Shown here one piece after another: positions 32,801 through 45,338 of a stretch of 64,000 nucleotides of DNA. The notes below the pieces were generated by a model. That model saw only the letters and a program-made list of their open reading frames with translations. It searched no databases and was not told where the DNA came from. Source of the stretch: Plenodomus lindquistii. Lineage: Eukaryota; Ascomycota; Dothideomycetes; Pleosporales; Leptosphaeriaceae. Position 1 is the first letter of the stretch. Every line of letters begins with the position of its first letter. The DNA is taken from contig JANUWI010000017.1 in NCBI GenBank assembly GCA_025504975.1, positions 744,001-808,000 on the forward strand, read 5' to 3'. Position numbers and translations under genes: made by a program.

Positions 32801-35800
32801 CGGCTGTCAGCACGTGCAGTGCACTGCGTATAGTTGCTCGAGCATGGAATGCCGCACTCATGCAGCTATCCCCTAGCTGCATATGCATGAAGAGGGACCA
32901 GGGGATCAGCTCGTCGACTGGCTGTTTCTGCGCAACGTATATGGACAGCATGGACACAAGCTGCTTGTCAGCAAAACAGCTATTGGGAGGCAAACGGGTA
33001 CGGAGTGAGCACTCATATGGTTGTGCGAGGCAACACGCTACACTGTAATCTTCGCCTGAATTCTTGCGTTCTTGCAGGTCTCACCAAGCGTCACACTCTA
33101 CTCTCAAGTGTGACACTTTTGAGCCACATCATGTACACTGACCGCGGCAAATCCTGCATAAGAGGACAAGCGTCCAACAAGCGTCCAAGTCGACTCTGCA
33201 GCCCTATGACGCAGATAGAGGGGTACTCTGGCGTTGTTTTTCATTGTTGCCCCATTCCCGAGGCTGCGATATCCGATGAGAATACAACTAGTCATACAGT
33301 GCTTCTCTCAGTCCGCAATCAGATACGAATGTGCACTTGTCAACGTGACCATTCTGAAGCTGCAAGCTTTGACAGTCTAGACTTCAAAAGATCTGATACG
33401 CTCGTAACCGCAGTAGCACCTCTCGGCTCGTCGGGATATCTTGCTTAATCCAGGACTTGTGGCTTCGGAGATGAAGCTCATGTGGCCATTTGGCGCGCTG
33501 GACATGTCCTGACCCTTGAGTTACCAATGGCCATGGTTTCTGGAAACAAAGGCATCACAAACCGCACCAACCACCGTTAATACTTGTAAGAGCAGATGAG
33601 CGGTGACGGTCGGCTCCAGCTCAGAAGGACCGATAGAGGATGCGTGGCAGGCATGCGACGTTAGATCCAGGAGAGTGGGGTAAGAGGAAGCGGAAAGGGT
33701 CAGCACGTAGAAGCGTTGATGTGCGTTTTACAGTTTCTCGTAGCCAGTCTTACAAGCTGCTATGGCGCATTGCGAAGGCAAGCGCGTACCGAAACGACCG
33801 CTTTGGGGACCGCCGCGCAACACGAAAATTTGAACTCTGGAAGCGTCCATTTCGTAGTGTACAGATTGTTGCTTCTTGAGGTTCGGCATCTAGATCGGAA
33901 AAGAGTCCGCCTTATAAGTTAAGGGCTGCAGCAGCGTGCGTCATTAGCTTCATGTCGAACAAGTAAGCGAGGATGGAAAATATCCTAGTCCGATTACCGG
34001 CCTTGCGCAGGCAGGTGGGTCTGCAACTTCAAGAAGATCGTCCGAGACAGGAAGGTTTGAGAAATAGAACACATGATATCGATGGTGAGGCGATGGCCAC
34101 CTGTCGTATAGGGGAAGCCGTTAAGGTTTATAGAGTAAGAGCACTTCATCAACTCCACATGTCTTTTGATCGCGGAAGGTCAGGTGATGACACCACCTTA
34201 CTTCATGGCTTGCCATGCGGCGCAGTGAAGCAAGTCTACCTGGCATGAGAGGATTGTGATTTATGCAAAATGCGTAACCTATAATAGCTGTGTGTCAAGA
34301 ATGATATGCATCGTATACTGAACCAAGGTTCTGAGGCACACTCATACCTAATTCTTGTCTGAAACTGGCATTCTTGGGTCTTGAGTCTTTGATGAGCGAA
34401 GAGAACACTGAGTAGGTCTTCCTCTTCCAGATCATGAGTGATCATGAGGAGCCGCACATGCTTTGACGGCTTACCGTTTGAGTGGCCCCAGCAACGTGTA
34501 TTGTAGTTGGAATACGAGAGGAAATGAGGTCTCTACCATTTCCTGTTACTCCACACTTGGCAATGCGGAGAAAACTCGCAGCATGAATACAGAAGTCCCA
34601 GGACCAGATTGTTCGTATGCCTATCCCAAGCGGTGAGTAGATTCGACTTCTAGATAGCAAGCAATTCCTGGAATTGAAGAAGCTTTACTTCCACATACGA
34701 GATCAAACATAGTCACAAAACCCACCGGCGATTTCGCGTCTCGGTCAACTCCGTACCGTACGGTGATCTCCGCAGCACTGAATCACCTAAAGGTATGAGA
34801 TGTGACCGCCGAAGGCAACCTCCAGCCCTCAGGCCGTCGACGCAGCTGGAGCAGCTTTCAGCAATGCTGCAACGATGGCCAACTCTCCTGAGATCACTGT
34901 TGACGCCTTCGAAGATCTTAAGGGAATGCGTTGACGTACCGTCCTGGTACCGATAGTTTGGTTGACGTGCGGAGACAGATAATCCGGGCACGTCGCATCG
35001 TGATCCAACAACACCCTGACGTTTCTCGCTTGGCGCATGTGACTAAGCGGTCTATTCTGACCAATCAGACTTGCGCATCTACACGCCTCCGAATCATACA
35101 TGTTATCTACAATCTTGAACGGCACCATGGATAAATATCTGAGATGCAGAATAGATTAGCAGGAGCTTTCTCTTAAAAGTCTTTCTAGTCCAATCGCGTG
35201 TGTGGTACTCCCTCCACGAATCGACGCTTCTTACTACACTTATAACTTACACGAAACTCTTGCTGCAGTGGATGGACAATTCAATAACAAAACCTCCCAA
35301 ATTCAGGCTCAAGATATGAAGGAGCTCATATTTATTGATTTACCAGAGTTATTTATAGTGGCTGCTCACTGTAACTACCACAACACACTAAAATGCTAAT
35401 AACAGTTTTTAGACATTACGTGTAATCTCTAAAAGTAGTAGAGATTATAATGTAGTAGCTTTCTATACTTTTTTTCTTTTGGCTACTGTATAGGCTCAAA
35501 TACCATGCTGTTAATGTGAGCGGGGGACACAATAAAAACGAGCTCCTTCGTACATACTTCTCAAATCACATGCACAAGAAGCAGCAAGCACAAATCTATT
35601 TCCGCACCTACCCAATCACCACCACCACTCTCACACTCCTCTCGAACGTCCAAACAAACCGGCCCCTTTCCTCTTCACTGCTTCATTGTCGAATTCCCAA
35701 TCCATAGTTCCCAACTTGTCCCACCAATAAAGTTATGCTGCCCGTGACCAACGCTGCTATCATTCACATCCGACCCCTCATTAACCGTTTGACCCGCGAT

Positions 35801-36381
35801 CGCAACATTCACATACAACTCCGCACCTCATTTTACACTCCGTACATTAACTATATCCATCCTTTCGATCAAATCTAACACTATTGCACTGCTCTCTACA
35901 CTCATTGACACAAAGATCAGAGTTGATTGGTTTTGAGAAGACGTCACCGCTCAAAACATCCCCCTTCACCTCGCAATCCACGCATCCACTTGAGCGATAG
36001 CCGAGATCGGATATCAGGGCACGCACCACAATAGGCCACAGTCACCGAGTTACGGCTGGTTGAAAAGGTTTTCCTACGGTGGCGGTGGCAGCATCTCTTG
36101 TACACTCTCACATCACGCCCGCCTGAGCTTGAGAGCAGACCGGCTTTGACTGAACAACACCGCGACAACCACGTGTAAGATACCGTCTGCGCGAACAGCA
36201 CAAGCGCTAAGATTGCGCTCAAGAACAACCAAGAGCATTGGTGTAAGTAGAACCTCCCACCTGGGGTTCACCTTCCTGCCACTCCCCTGCACTCTTCCCG
36301 CCCTCGACCACCTCTGCCCATCACACGCGCAACACGCGAACTCTCCTCGACCGCCTAACCTACGGCTCCTTTGCGTCCACA
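29849..36381. other. 6.5-kb gene-free accessory interval
   Basis: Open frames up to 161 codons (30517-31002, plus) and 147 codons (33005-33448, plus) show no recognisable domain and overlap others of similar length on the opposite strand. From about 35140 to 35515 the sequence is clearly AT-rich with TA-rich words, unlike the surroundings, which may be a remnant of a repeat hit by repeat-induced point mutation. 35520-36381 is probably the promoter of the next gene. No transposase or reverse transcriptase motif seen. Confidence 0.5.
35140..35515. repeat. AT-rich tract, possible RIP-degraded repeat remnant
   Basis: A sharp AT-rich island containing the 8-bp perfect stem TAATCTCT/AGAGATTA (35423-35430 and 35440-35447) with a 9-base loop. 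Base composition and TA density differ from both flanks. Inferred, not proven, to be transposon debris. Confidence 0.4.
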
Positions 36382-38048
36382 ATGACGGACGAGAAGACCG
36401 CCACCCCACCCCAGCAGCACAATCCCCTACCCCCTCCCCCCAACACGCCAGCTCCCCCCACCGACACAATGCCACCCGCCGACACTCCCGTACCAACTCC
36501 AACGACCCCTCGTCGCGCTCCCCAAGGCCCTTCTACCCCCATCCCCGCAACACCATCATCACTGCGCCACGCCCCGCCCTCCGCCACCGCAACTCCCGGA
36601 CCAAGCACACCCTTCCCACCACGAACCCCGCACACGCCATCCAGCAGTCTAGGCATCGTCTGCACAATGGACGCCACCCTCTACCGCATCGTCAAGGTTC
36701 ATACCGCCAAATGCACAGAGTGTGATAAGCGCAACAAGGCGGTTATGCGACGGTGTCCAGGCTGCACGTTCCAGGTTTGCACACCGTGTTTTGAGAGGCG
36801 CAAGAAAAATGGGAAGGGGCTGAGGCATGGGATGAGTATGAGTTCGAGTGCCAGTCCGTTGACGGTTAGGGCGGCGCAGAGGAAGATTGATGTTGGTGGG
36901 GGAGGTGAGGTGCCGAGGATGGAGGAGCTGAAGAAGAAAGAGGTGGGGAGTGAGGGTGATAAGGGTGGTGTAGTTGGTGAGAGTGGTAAGGCTGGTGAGA
37001 GTGTTGGTGGTGGTGAGACGGTGAGTGTTGGAGTACAGAAGGAGAAGGTAAAGGTGGTTGTTACGCCTAAGCCTAAGCCTAAGAGGCGTGCGATCAAGAA
37101 GCAGAAGAAGACTGCCAAGTTTGTGGAAAGTGAGGATGACCTGTCTTCTGAGCTGTCTGATCCCGAGGACTACGCATCACCTACACCGAGCAAGCGACGT
37201 CGCTCTACTCTTACCGTGGACAGCGCACCGACCGTTGTCGGGCCTCCTCAGAGCGAGGGCAAGAAGCGCTTTGTGCCACTGAGCACTTCGAGGTCCAGCG
37301 CGCCTACTACATCATCGGCTGCTGCACCGTCCTCGTCAACTCTCGAGTCAGCCTTGCCAGCGCCAGATAAGACTGCCAAGACTATGGAGCCAAGTCGGAC
37401 TCCAGTAAGCAAGCTGGGCATCAACGAACTGATGCATGTCTATGGCGTCAACACAGCCGAAAACCCTTACCACGAGCATTTGCTTAGCCGTCGCGAGCCC
37501 GTGGTATCAAACCCGAACATCAGGATCCCAGACAGGATAGCGCGTGGCTTCAAGCCTCGACGTACAGCTGAGGACATTCACAAGGACATCCAAGAGAAGG
37601 TACGCAAGAAGCTGGAGGAGGGGGTCTGGGGCAAGCCTGCGAATGCGCAGGAGGCGAGCACCTCATATTACCATGATCATTGTGTAAGTGAAGCAACGAC
37701 AAGAAGAAAGACTGAATACTGACGATGAAGACGAACGCGCCGACAAGCGACAATCCTCTCACCGTCCGCATGTTTGTTGAGACAGAGGCGGCAAAGTACC
37801 GAGACGACATCGCCATGGACGAGGATGAGAACAAGGCATTGGTTGGACTTCTGGAAGCTGAGGCGCTTTCATGGGGCACCAAGACTTTCCGTGGCCTGCA
37901 TCCTCAGGTACAGAGTCTCATGCGTCCAGGCTTGAATGTGCGCCTCGACTTACTCTCTGATCCTGAAGCTGCCACAAGCCAACTCGCCCAGATACTGAAG
38001 GAGAAGGCAGCCGCAGAGTTGACCAGAATGGAGGGGGATCGTGCTTGA
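36382..38048 (+). CDS. Basic Pro-rich protein with an N-terminal Cys cluster (putative zinc-binding, nuclear)
   Basis: Two exons (36382-37683 and 37731-38048; intron 37684-37730, GTAAGT...AAG) give 539 residues. The first 90 residues are low-complexity Pro/Thr. Then comes a Cys cluster C111-x2-C114-x10-C125-x2-C128-x4-C133-x2-C136 followed by RRKKNGKGLRHG, which looks like a treble-clef-type or ZZ-like zinc-binding unit; it does not match a family I can name. A Lys-rich stretch (KPKPKRRAIKKQKK) is a likely nuclear signal, followed by an acidic patch (ESEDDLSSELSDPED). The C-terminal 180 residues (INELMHVYGVNTAENPYHE and MDEDENKALVGLLEAEALSW) look folded and cross the splice site in frame. A chromatin or transcription role is only a guess. 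Confidence 0.82.
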
Positions 38049-38688
38049 AGGAGTCTCTGGGTGCGTGCGGTCTGTCTACGGCTCCGGTCATCGTTCCAGC
38101 CGGGTGAGGAGAGGTGCTTACGGGCTCTTTGCGGCTTGACTGTACACGTTTGTACTACAGCTCTCAAGGGGCGCAGCTCAACATGTGCTTCTGGGCCCGT
38201 CTTCATGCACGTCTATTTCGGTCCATGTTCCAGGGAAGAGTTGACTTTGAGTCTGAGAGGGCCGCTTGATTTGACATGCATAGCGGAGTGCCTTCCAGCG
38301 TGCCTGAAAGAGTGCTCGTGGCCTAAAGAGTGTACATACCATAGTCGTAATGCAGAAGTGCCATGACGAGTACGGTGTGCGCTGACTGGAGTGATAGTGA
38401 CCTTGCTGTTTCAAGGTGATATGAGGAAGAGGCAGTATAGCGGTGGCACAAGACATGACAGGAAAGACTGGAACACAGAGGAAGATGGGCTGAGGGGATG
38501 TAATTATGGCCTATGTAGCCACAGCGTGGACTGATGGTCGATAAGGGTACACAAAGAAACGCCTAGGCGATGGCTGAGTCTGTAGATGGAAGCAGTAGAT
38601 TATGGGTATCCAGAAATGGCGCGCTGCCAATGCAGAGTAGAACAAGCAATGAAATAGTGTAATCAGCCTTGCCAAAACAATGTGGTGG
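38049..38688. other. Convergent spacer between the Cys-cluster gene and the Meh1 homologue
   Basis: About 640 bases that should hold both 3' UTRs; short open frames are uninformative. Confidence 0.5.
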
Positions 38689-39290
38689 CTATCGTTGGCC
38701 AAATTGGATGGTTAGCTTGCCCTTGGCTGGCTTGATCTGTTCTAGCTCGTCCTCGCCCTGGTTGCCGGCGACACTTTCTAGCCATGTGGTCTCGTCGTCG
38801 TGGGCGTTGGCGTCGGAGAAAGCTGAGCGCGACTTGCGGACCGACTTGAAGCGTTCGTTGAAGAGATGGGCATACTCGTCGTGCTTGGCGGGCTGCTCAG
38901 TGACTTCGGGGAGGGCGTTTGGTTGCGAGACGGGGATCAATTGCCTGGCGCAAGGGATGAGCGTCACGTCCACGGTGGGACGGCGGGACAGGGAAGGCAC
39001 GACCCAGAGAGGGAAGGGTGGGCACTTACTCGGACGTCTCGGCGCAGATGCGCTCCAGAGCTTCTCGCTGGCGACGCAGCTCTTCTGCATCGGGCTGGGG
39101 CACATTGAGGCCGCCGTTGGTGGTGCCGTAGTTGGGCTGGTACTGATCTCCCAGCAGGTGCGAGCTGTCTGAGTGCTGCAAGGGCGCGTCAGGATACGGG
39201 GGGCGTGATAACCAGCACAGGCACCGAAAGATAACTCACATCCGACTCGGACGTCCGCCGCCCTCCCAGGCAGGACGAGCAGATGCCCAT
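38689..39290 (-). CDS. Meh1/Ego1-LAMTOR1 homologue, lipid-anchored scaffold of the EGO/Ragulator complex
   Basis: Three exons on the minus strand (39290-39240, 39175-39030, 38944-38689) with introns of 64 and 85 nt give 150 residues (human LAMTOR1 161, yeast Meh1 184). The N-terminus MGICSSCLGG carries Gly2 for myristoylation and Cys4/Cys7 for palmitoylation, as in LAMTOR1, which tethers Ragulator to the vacuole or lysosome so that Rag GTPases can recruit TORC1. A dibasic/acidic stretch and DAEELRRQREALERI (helix) follow, then EYAHLFNERF and the C-terminal LTIQFGQR, parallel to the VVQFG ending of LAMTOR1. Each exon is below 90 codons, so it is easily missed. Convergent with the upstream gene and divergent from the secreted repeat protein. 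Assignment rests on pattern and architecture. Confidence 0.85.
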
Positions 39291-40436
39291 GGAATGAGCG
39301 GTTGGGGCTGGTGTAGGGGGCCGAGCAAGTGACGAAGCAGCAGTGAGGTCGAATCTGCAAACAATCTATTGTGCGCGCGCAACGTGTGTGAATGTACTCG
39401 TGACTCCACTCGGCATGCTGCTTCGCTCAAAGAGACGAGGAGGCTGGCACTCTTCACTCTTCGCGATGCCTGACGACCGTTGTCCTGGCTTGTCATGATC
39501 GGCGCCGGATCTCTCCGTGGCTTGGCATGAGCCTCATCTCGTCCTGCCTCCACCACCATCTCCACCGCCACCATCCAACATAGTACATCGCTGTTCTTGC
39601 CTGACACCGCCACCATGTGTATCACGCTTTGACACCCCTCGACTGGGCCGATTGTACTGTGGCGACTGACTTTCACATGATTAGCACCGGGCATTCCGTC
39701 CCACGTCTGCGATCCACTGCATTTTGACCTGGCTCAACCGGTTCACACTACGTGATCGACTCATTCGCGTCGTGAAGCACCAGCACCTTTCATAATCGAA
39801 TCTCGAACGCGTCTCGCATCTTTCTCGTGCTGCTTCTGCTCAAAACTTCCAGTGCACCGTTTCGATGCGCCATCCAATACAGCTATCATCCCACCCAACG
39901 CCCCCATACCATCACCATTTACCGACAGCGCGTTCCCATCTGAAACACAACATATCCCTTAGCCTGTGATCTGATTTGGTGTCGTAGCAGAGATGCGAGC
40001 AAAATGCGACAGCGCCCTCGCGATATGGCCCTTGGCAGGCTCCCTTCCATTCCAACCCTCTCCGAAGGGTATGGTCAGTGCCAAGCTTCCGGGACCCAGT
40101 CCCTCTGAGGCAAGTAGACCAAGTTCGCTACCGCGACAATTCAGCATTCTCAAGTCGCGTTGTACGCAAGGTCACCATCGCCGTCACGTCTCATGCGAAA
40201 CTGATCGAGCTTGCTCAATCTACTCCGAATCAGTACGCCATGGCCTTCTGCAAGGTACATTCTAGACATGGCTGCAATCTTGATGGCTGGCTGCATGGCC
40301 GAGTACCCCGCCGGCTGTGGCTTCCTCTTATATGTACACTTCCATGGGCTTGTAACTTGTCACTCATCCCCAAACATCCCCGGCTTTGTACTGGACTTTC
40401 GACAGGAGCATCTCTCACTCTCTTGAGTGCTCCGTC
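39291..40436. other. Divergent intergenic region
   Basis: About 1.1 kb. A plus-strand frame at 40078-40260 reads protein-like (VRYRDNSAFSSRVVRK and HAKLIELAQSTPNQYAMAF) but has only GTG at its start and no convincing upstream exon; it is left uncalled. Otherwise promoter sequence for the two flanking genes. Confidence 0.4.
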
Positions 40437-43400
40437 ATGTACACCACTCTCTCGTTACAGGCCTTGGCCGTTGTCCTCTCCTTTTCCAGTTCAACCGAAG
40501 CTTTGGTGGTTCGCAAGTCGAACAATCCTGCCCAGGAGGTTTACCGAGATGCTCGTCGTGGAGTCGCGCTGCATGGCCATCTAGACAAGCGCCAAAACTC
40601 TTCAGAGACGGTGCTAGACTGTTCCAACGATAGGTGGCAGGAGCTTTTGGACAGCAATGCTGAAGATCGCATTGAAACGTTCTGTAATGAGTGGCTCGAT
40701 ATTAGTCCGGCGACTTCGGTCATTGAAGTCACCCCCACATCGTAAGCACGAAACGTTCAATTCGAACTTTCGCGCATCAACTAATGAATGCCAAAGCACC
40801 ATCACCACGAGCGCCGACTCCACAACTTCCTACACATCTACCACCCGCCTCATCACTACTCAAACCGTTACTGAAACTGCTACTACCACCATGGCCCCAA
40901 TGGCACGCCGCGCAGCCAACATTGCTGCCATCGCCGAGGATGTCATTGAATCTGTGATTGAAAGCGGCTCGGCTGTTGTCACTAGCTCAAAGAGCCCTCA
41001 ACGTCTTCAGGCTGAATCTGGCCTTGCGAATGCATGTTCTTGCAAGATGGTCAACCCGACTGCCACTGTGACAAGCTCATTCACGGTACCTCCTGTGGTA
41101 CGTGGTCTCTGAAATTCTCAGCCTTGATATCTGCTAATGAGAGTCAGTACACGACTGTTGGTGTTCGCAAAGTCTACGTAGTGAGGACAACTGAGACAAG
41201 GATCTTCACATCAACGACTACTGTAACGCTTTCTGCAAGCTTGTCCCCGCGCACATCAGACGCAGATACACCAACTAGCCAGGGGTCCGATGCCAGCATA
41301 ACAGCAGCGCCTCCAGCGACCCGTCGGACTGAGACGGACGTGCCTGTAAGCAGTTCTGCAAGCTCCGGTGTGTCTGTCGTAACAGCTATTCCCTTTACCT
41401 GTCCCGACGATGCTGGCAAGCGTGTCGATCAAGTTGTGGGCGGCTACCGACTCGACTACATTGTGCTGTGTGACACGGAAATTGTTACTCAAGACCGTAT
41501 CGGCTTCCCTATCACTGTTGACAGCGAAACTGCCTGTGCAGCGCAGTGCTCTTTGGTTAACGCGCAGACTGGTCAAGACACGTGCCAGGCTGCATCTTTT
41601 GAGCCCTTCACTGATGGTCGATCTGGAGGATCCTGCACTCTCAGCGGATCTGAGCCGACGTACGTTGACAAAGAAGGCTCCGTGGCCGTGGTGCATACGG
41701 GCACACTCGCGAACGGCAACGAATGCAGGGGGTTGAATGCTTCCGCTCCCAGCTCGTCGGTCGATACATCAGCCCTCATCAGCTCAATCACCGCTGCGCC
41801 CTTTTCGCTCTCAACCCCGGGCCTCGTAACCGAATCCGCTGATGGTGGCGTGTTCCAGACCTACGTGTCTGCCAATTCTACCGATGCTCAGGGCTATGTT
41901 CATTGGAGCTGGTATGCCGTTTCTGCCTCATCTAGCTACTGGTGGGCTGTCTACTCTACCTCGTGGGAATGTACCGCAACCATCACTCGTACTATTGTAA
42001 CGCTACCTTCCGAGCCAGTCACCATCACCTCGGTACAAGTAACCACTATCATCATCGGCGGTGTGACCACTATCATCTCCGGTACTTCGACTGCGATTTA
42101 CACCGGTGGCGGCGGCGGGATCGCGCCCCCTACCTTTGTGCCCGCGTCGACAACAAATGCCAACGGGGAGTTTACTACATTCTTCTCCCTGGCCACTCAG
42201 ACTTCTACTGGTGGTAATGGCCTCATCCCGCCTACTGGAGCACCCTCGAGCATTGGAGTAGCCGGCAATGCCACTGTGTCGGGTGGCACGGAGATCTTCT
42301 TCTCTACCGGGGATGCCGGCATCATCCCTCCATCTCCAACAACCACTGGTGATGCTATTACAATCGTTTCCACAGGTGGCATCATCTTTTCTACCTCCGG
42401 ATCTACCTTTGCGAGTGGCTTCAACGGCAGTGAGGGCGTGATTCCCCCACCTTCCACAGCCGGTGGCTCTGCTGGCTTCAGTATTTCAGGAAGTACATTT
42501 GCTGCGCAATCTACAGGTGACTCAGGCGTCATCCCACCTTCGATCAACACTGTGGCGAGTTCCATTGCCTCTCAGAGTATTCAGGAATTCTCCAATTCCA
42601 CTATTCTTTCTACCGGATCGTTGGCATTCACAATTTCCGGATCTACTGCGACAGCATTCAGCACTGGAAACTCTGGTGTCATTCCCCCGGCGCCTTCAGC
42701 GAACGTTTCGATAATTGTAACAAGAACTGTGGTGTCAGGCGTTGCATCCTTCGCTACCAGCCGAAGCACGCTCGCTTCAAATTCCACCGGAGACTCTGGA
42801 ATCATCCCACCTATTCGGACTGGAAGCACCGTCACTGTCACAGAAACCGTGACTTCCGGGGTTGCAACATTCGCTACAAGCGACAGTACAATTGTGTTCC
42901 TGTCGACCGGCGGTTCTGGCATAATTCCACCTGCCCCCTCAGCAAACGGCTCTGTCATACTGTCGGTCTCTGCGACGTCTGGCGCTGCAGCGTTCGCCAC
43001 CAGCAGCAGTACATTCACTTCGACTGGCACGGGAGATTCTGGAATCATCCCACCAAACTCTGGTTCCGTAAACCCCCCGGTGTCAACCTTAGGTGGGTCA
43101 AATAATGTTACCTTCTCCAGCAGCACCGCTGTTACTTTCTCTACTGGTGACTCTGGTATCATTCCTCCTCCAGTCACTAGCGTTTCTGGGGGCTCGGCCG
43201 TTTTCGCAACCTCTTCGGTCACCGCTCTCACGGTTTCCAGTGGTGATTCTGGCGTCGTTCCTCCTCTGACCGGAGACGTTACCGTTACAGTAACGACTAC
43301 AATTATTCCCCCCTCCCAGACACCCCCTGTCAACATCACATCAGCCAATGGATCTAATGGATTTACTATTCAGCTCAGTACTGGTGTGTTCATCTCGACA

Positions 43401-45338
43401 GGCGACAGTGGCATTATTCCCCCAGCTGTCACTTCGGTCCCCTTCTCAAACTCCACATCGACCGGGTCGTTGTTCACAAACTCTGGTGGTGATCGCACTG
43501 GTGGATTCAGCACCTTCACCCAGACCATCGTAGGTACTGGAAGTAGCGGCGTCATTAGACCATCTTCCAACTCTTCTATCTCTGCACCCCCAAGCGCAAC
43601 ACCCACGCCTAGCCTTAACTCGACCTCAACTGGGTCGTTGTTTACCAACTCTGGTGGCGATCGCACCGGTGGATTCAGCACCTTCACCCTGACCATCGTA
43701 GGTACTGGAAGCAGCGGCGTCATTAGGCCATCTTCCAACTCTACCGTCTCTGTACCCCCGAGCGTAACGCCCACGCCTAGTCTCAATTCGACATCAACTG
43801 GGTCATTGTTCACAAACTCTGAGGGTGACCGCACCGGCGGTTTCAGCGTAGGCACTGTGGGAAGCACTGGTAGTATCAGGCCATCTTCCAATTCTACCAT
43901 CTCTGCGCCCCCAAGCGCAACGCCCACGCCTAGTCTCAATTCGACATCAACTGGGTCGTTGTTCACAAACTCTGAAGGCGATCGCACCGGCGGGTTCCGC
44001 TCGTCTTCATTGATGAGTTCAAACTCGACGCGATTTGGAACAGGTAGTGTGGGAAGCGTGACAACGCCAACACCACGTAGCACAACCCTGGTCGTTCTCA
44101 CTGCAACTGTGGTGATTCCACCTAGCTCCATGAACATTAGCTCTTCAAGCGCACCCCCGAGTTCCTTGACACTGGCTGTCGGATCGTCTTCCGGGTTTCC
44201 AACTCCCTCAAGCAACTCGACCACTGGCTTCCCTACAGCAGCATCATCTTCCCTGCCACCTCTTTCCATCAACTCCACCAGTTCTGGAATTTTCACGGGA
44301 ATCACACGTGTCTCCAACACGACTACCGCCCCCACTGGCGGAGTCACGAGTTTGTTTCCCTTTGGCAATTCGACCACGATCCAGATCATCACTGTGACCA
44401 CTTCAAGCAACTTCACGAACATCCCATCGGTGACGCCGAGTGCATCTCTCAACATAACAACCTCGGCTCTCTTTGGGAACTCGTCGGTTCCTTCAGCGAC
44501 TCCTACAATGTCGCTGAACATGACAACCTCTGCAAGTATCTGTCCGACTGCTCCTCTTGTGGTTACCGTCACTGCCGTGGAGACGAGCATTCAAGTCCAG
44601 ACAACGACTCTCGTCCAGACAGTGACTGTTGGAGCCAGCAGCAACACAAATTCTGAAGCAGCTCCCGCCGCTCCTTCCTCGACTAGCCTGGTCGCAGCAG
44701 TTCGCCAAAGGGGTGTCACGGCATCGCAGTTTCAAATCGATGCCGCATGTGCTGATACTGCCAATGTCGTGCTGAATCCCAACTTCGCAATGGACGAGGC
44801 CATGGCAGTGCCTGGATGGTCTGTCGATGACACCGACGATGCTATTACCGTGGGTTCTGCGCCGGCGCCAACAGGCAACGGCACGATCGCACAGTTCAAG
44901 TCTGCGATTGTTGGGAGGACGCTTACGATCATTCAACCGCTCACACTCTGCCCAGGCCAACAGTACGAAATCTCTGGTCTGACACGGCAAGCGCACAAGG
45001 AGGCCCAATGCACAGTGCAGTACGTTGTCGGTGATGACAATGTCGCCACGATCACGCCTGCCGAGACGTGGTTGGAATCTAGCGCATTCTTCACCGCACG
45101 AGCTGGTGCGGAAGGTGCAAGCGCCGATCTTCGAATCACGGCGAGCTGCAAGGGGTTCGCGGGCATCCCTGTAGCCGATGAGGAGGGCTGGATGAGGGTC
45201 GACGTCAGTGGAGTTAGTGTTGTGCAGGACAAGGGCGCGAGGAAGATGAAGGGAAAGAAGAGAGGTGTGCTCGAGGCGCAGAGGGCAGAGAAGCAAGGGT
45301 ATGCTGTGATGGTGTTCAGTGCGGCAACGAGTGACTGA
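40437..45338 (+). CDS. Large secreted Ser/Thr-rich repeat protein (adhesin-like)
   Basis: Three exons (40437-40741, 40797-41097, 41148-45338) give 1598 residues. A signal peptide (LSLQALAVVLSFSSSTEALV) starts the protein and a Kex2-like KR follows. An apple/PAN-like Cys domain is visible at about residues 285-380 (FTCPDDAGKRVDQVVGGY, C-x-C spacing, GSCTLSG). The centre is a mucin-like region of about 850 residues: roughly ten copies of an STGDSGIIPP-type motif (42300-43420), then four copies of a 56-residue unit (43449-43990). The C-terminal about 180 residues (NVVLNPNFAMDEAMAVPGW, TLCPGQQYEISGLTRQA) resemble a carbohydrate-binding jelly-roll module. There is no hydrophobic C-terminus, so no GPI anchor is expected. 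Probably a heavily O-glycosylated cell-wall or matrix protein. Long antisense open frames here are shadows of codon bias. Confidence 0.88.
42300..43420 (+). repeat. Degenerate STGDSGIIPP repeats within the secreted protein
   Basis: About ten degenerate copies with consensus S-T-G-D-S-G-[IV]-I-P-P, spaced about 30-50 codons, often preceded by FATSxSTx-type sequence. Positions by eye: about 42310, 42440, 42528, 42672, 42798, 42916, 43043, 43160, 43253 and 43412. Two looser copies precede them near 42115 and 42220. Confidence 0.8.
43449..43990 (+). repeat. Tandem 168-bp coding repeat (four copies)
   Basis: The block encoding NSTSTGSLFTNSGGDRTGGF starts near 43451, 43619, 43787 and 43940; offsets are 168, 168 and 153 bp, so copy 3 has lost five codons in frame. 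Copy 4 departs after DRTGGF. Length is likely variable between strains. Confidence 0.85.

Noticed and set aside
40078..40260. Protein-like plus-strand frame between Meh1 and the secreted repeat gene
   Set aside because: Starts at GTG and no upstream exon with a normal intron could be found; kept only as a note.
42197..44590. Long antisense open frames (122, 255 and 406 codons) under the secreted repeat gene
   Set aside because: Shadows of the biased Ser/Thr/Gly codon use of the real gene.
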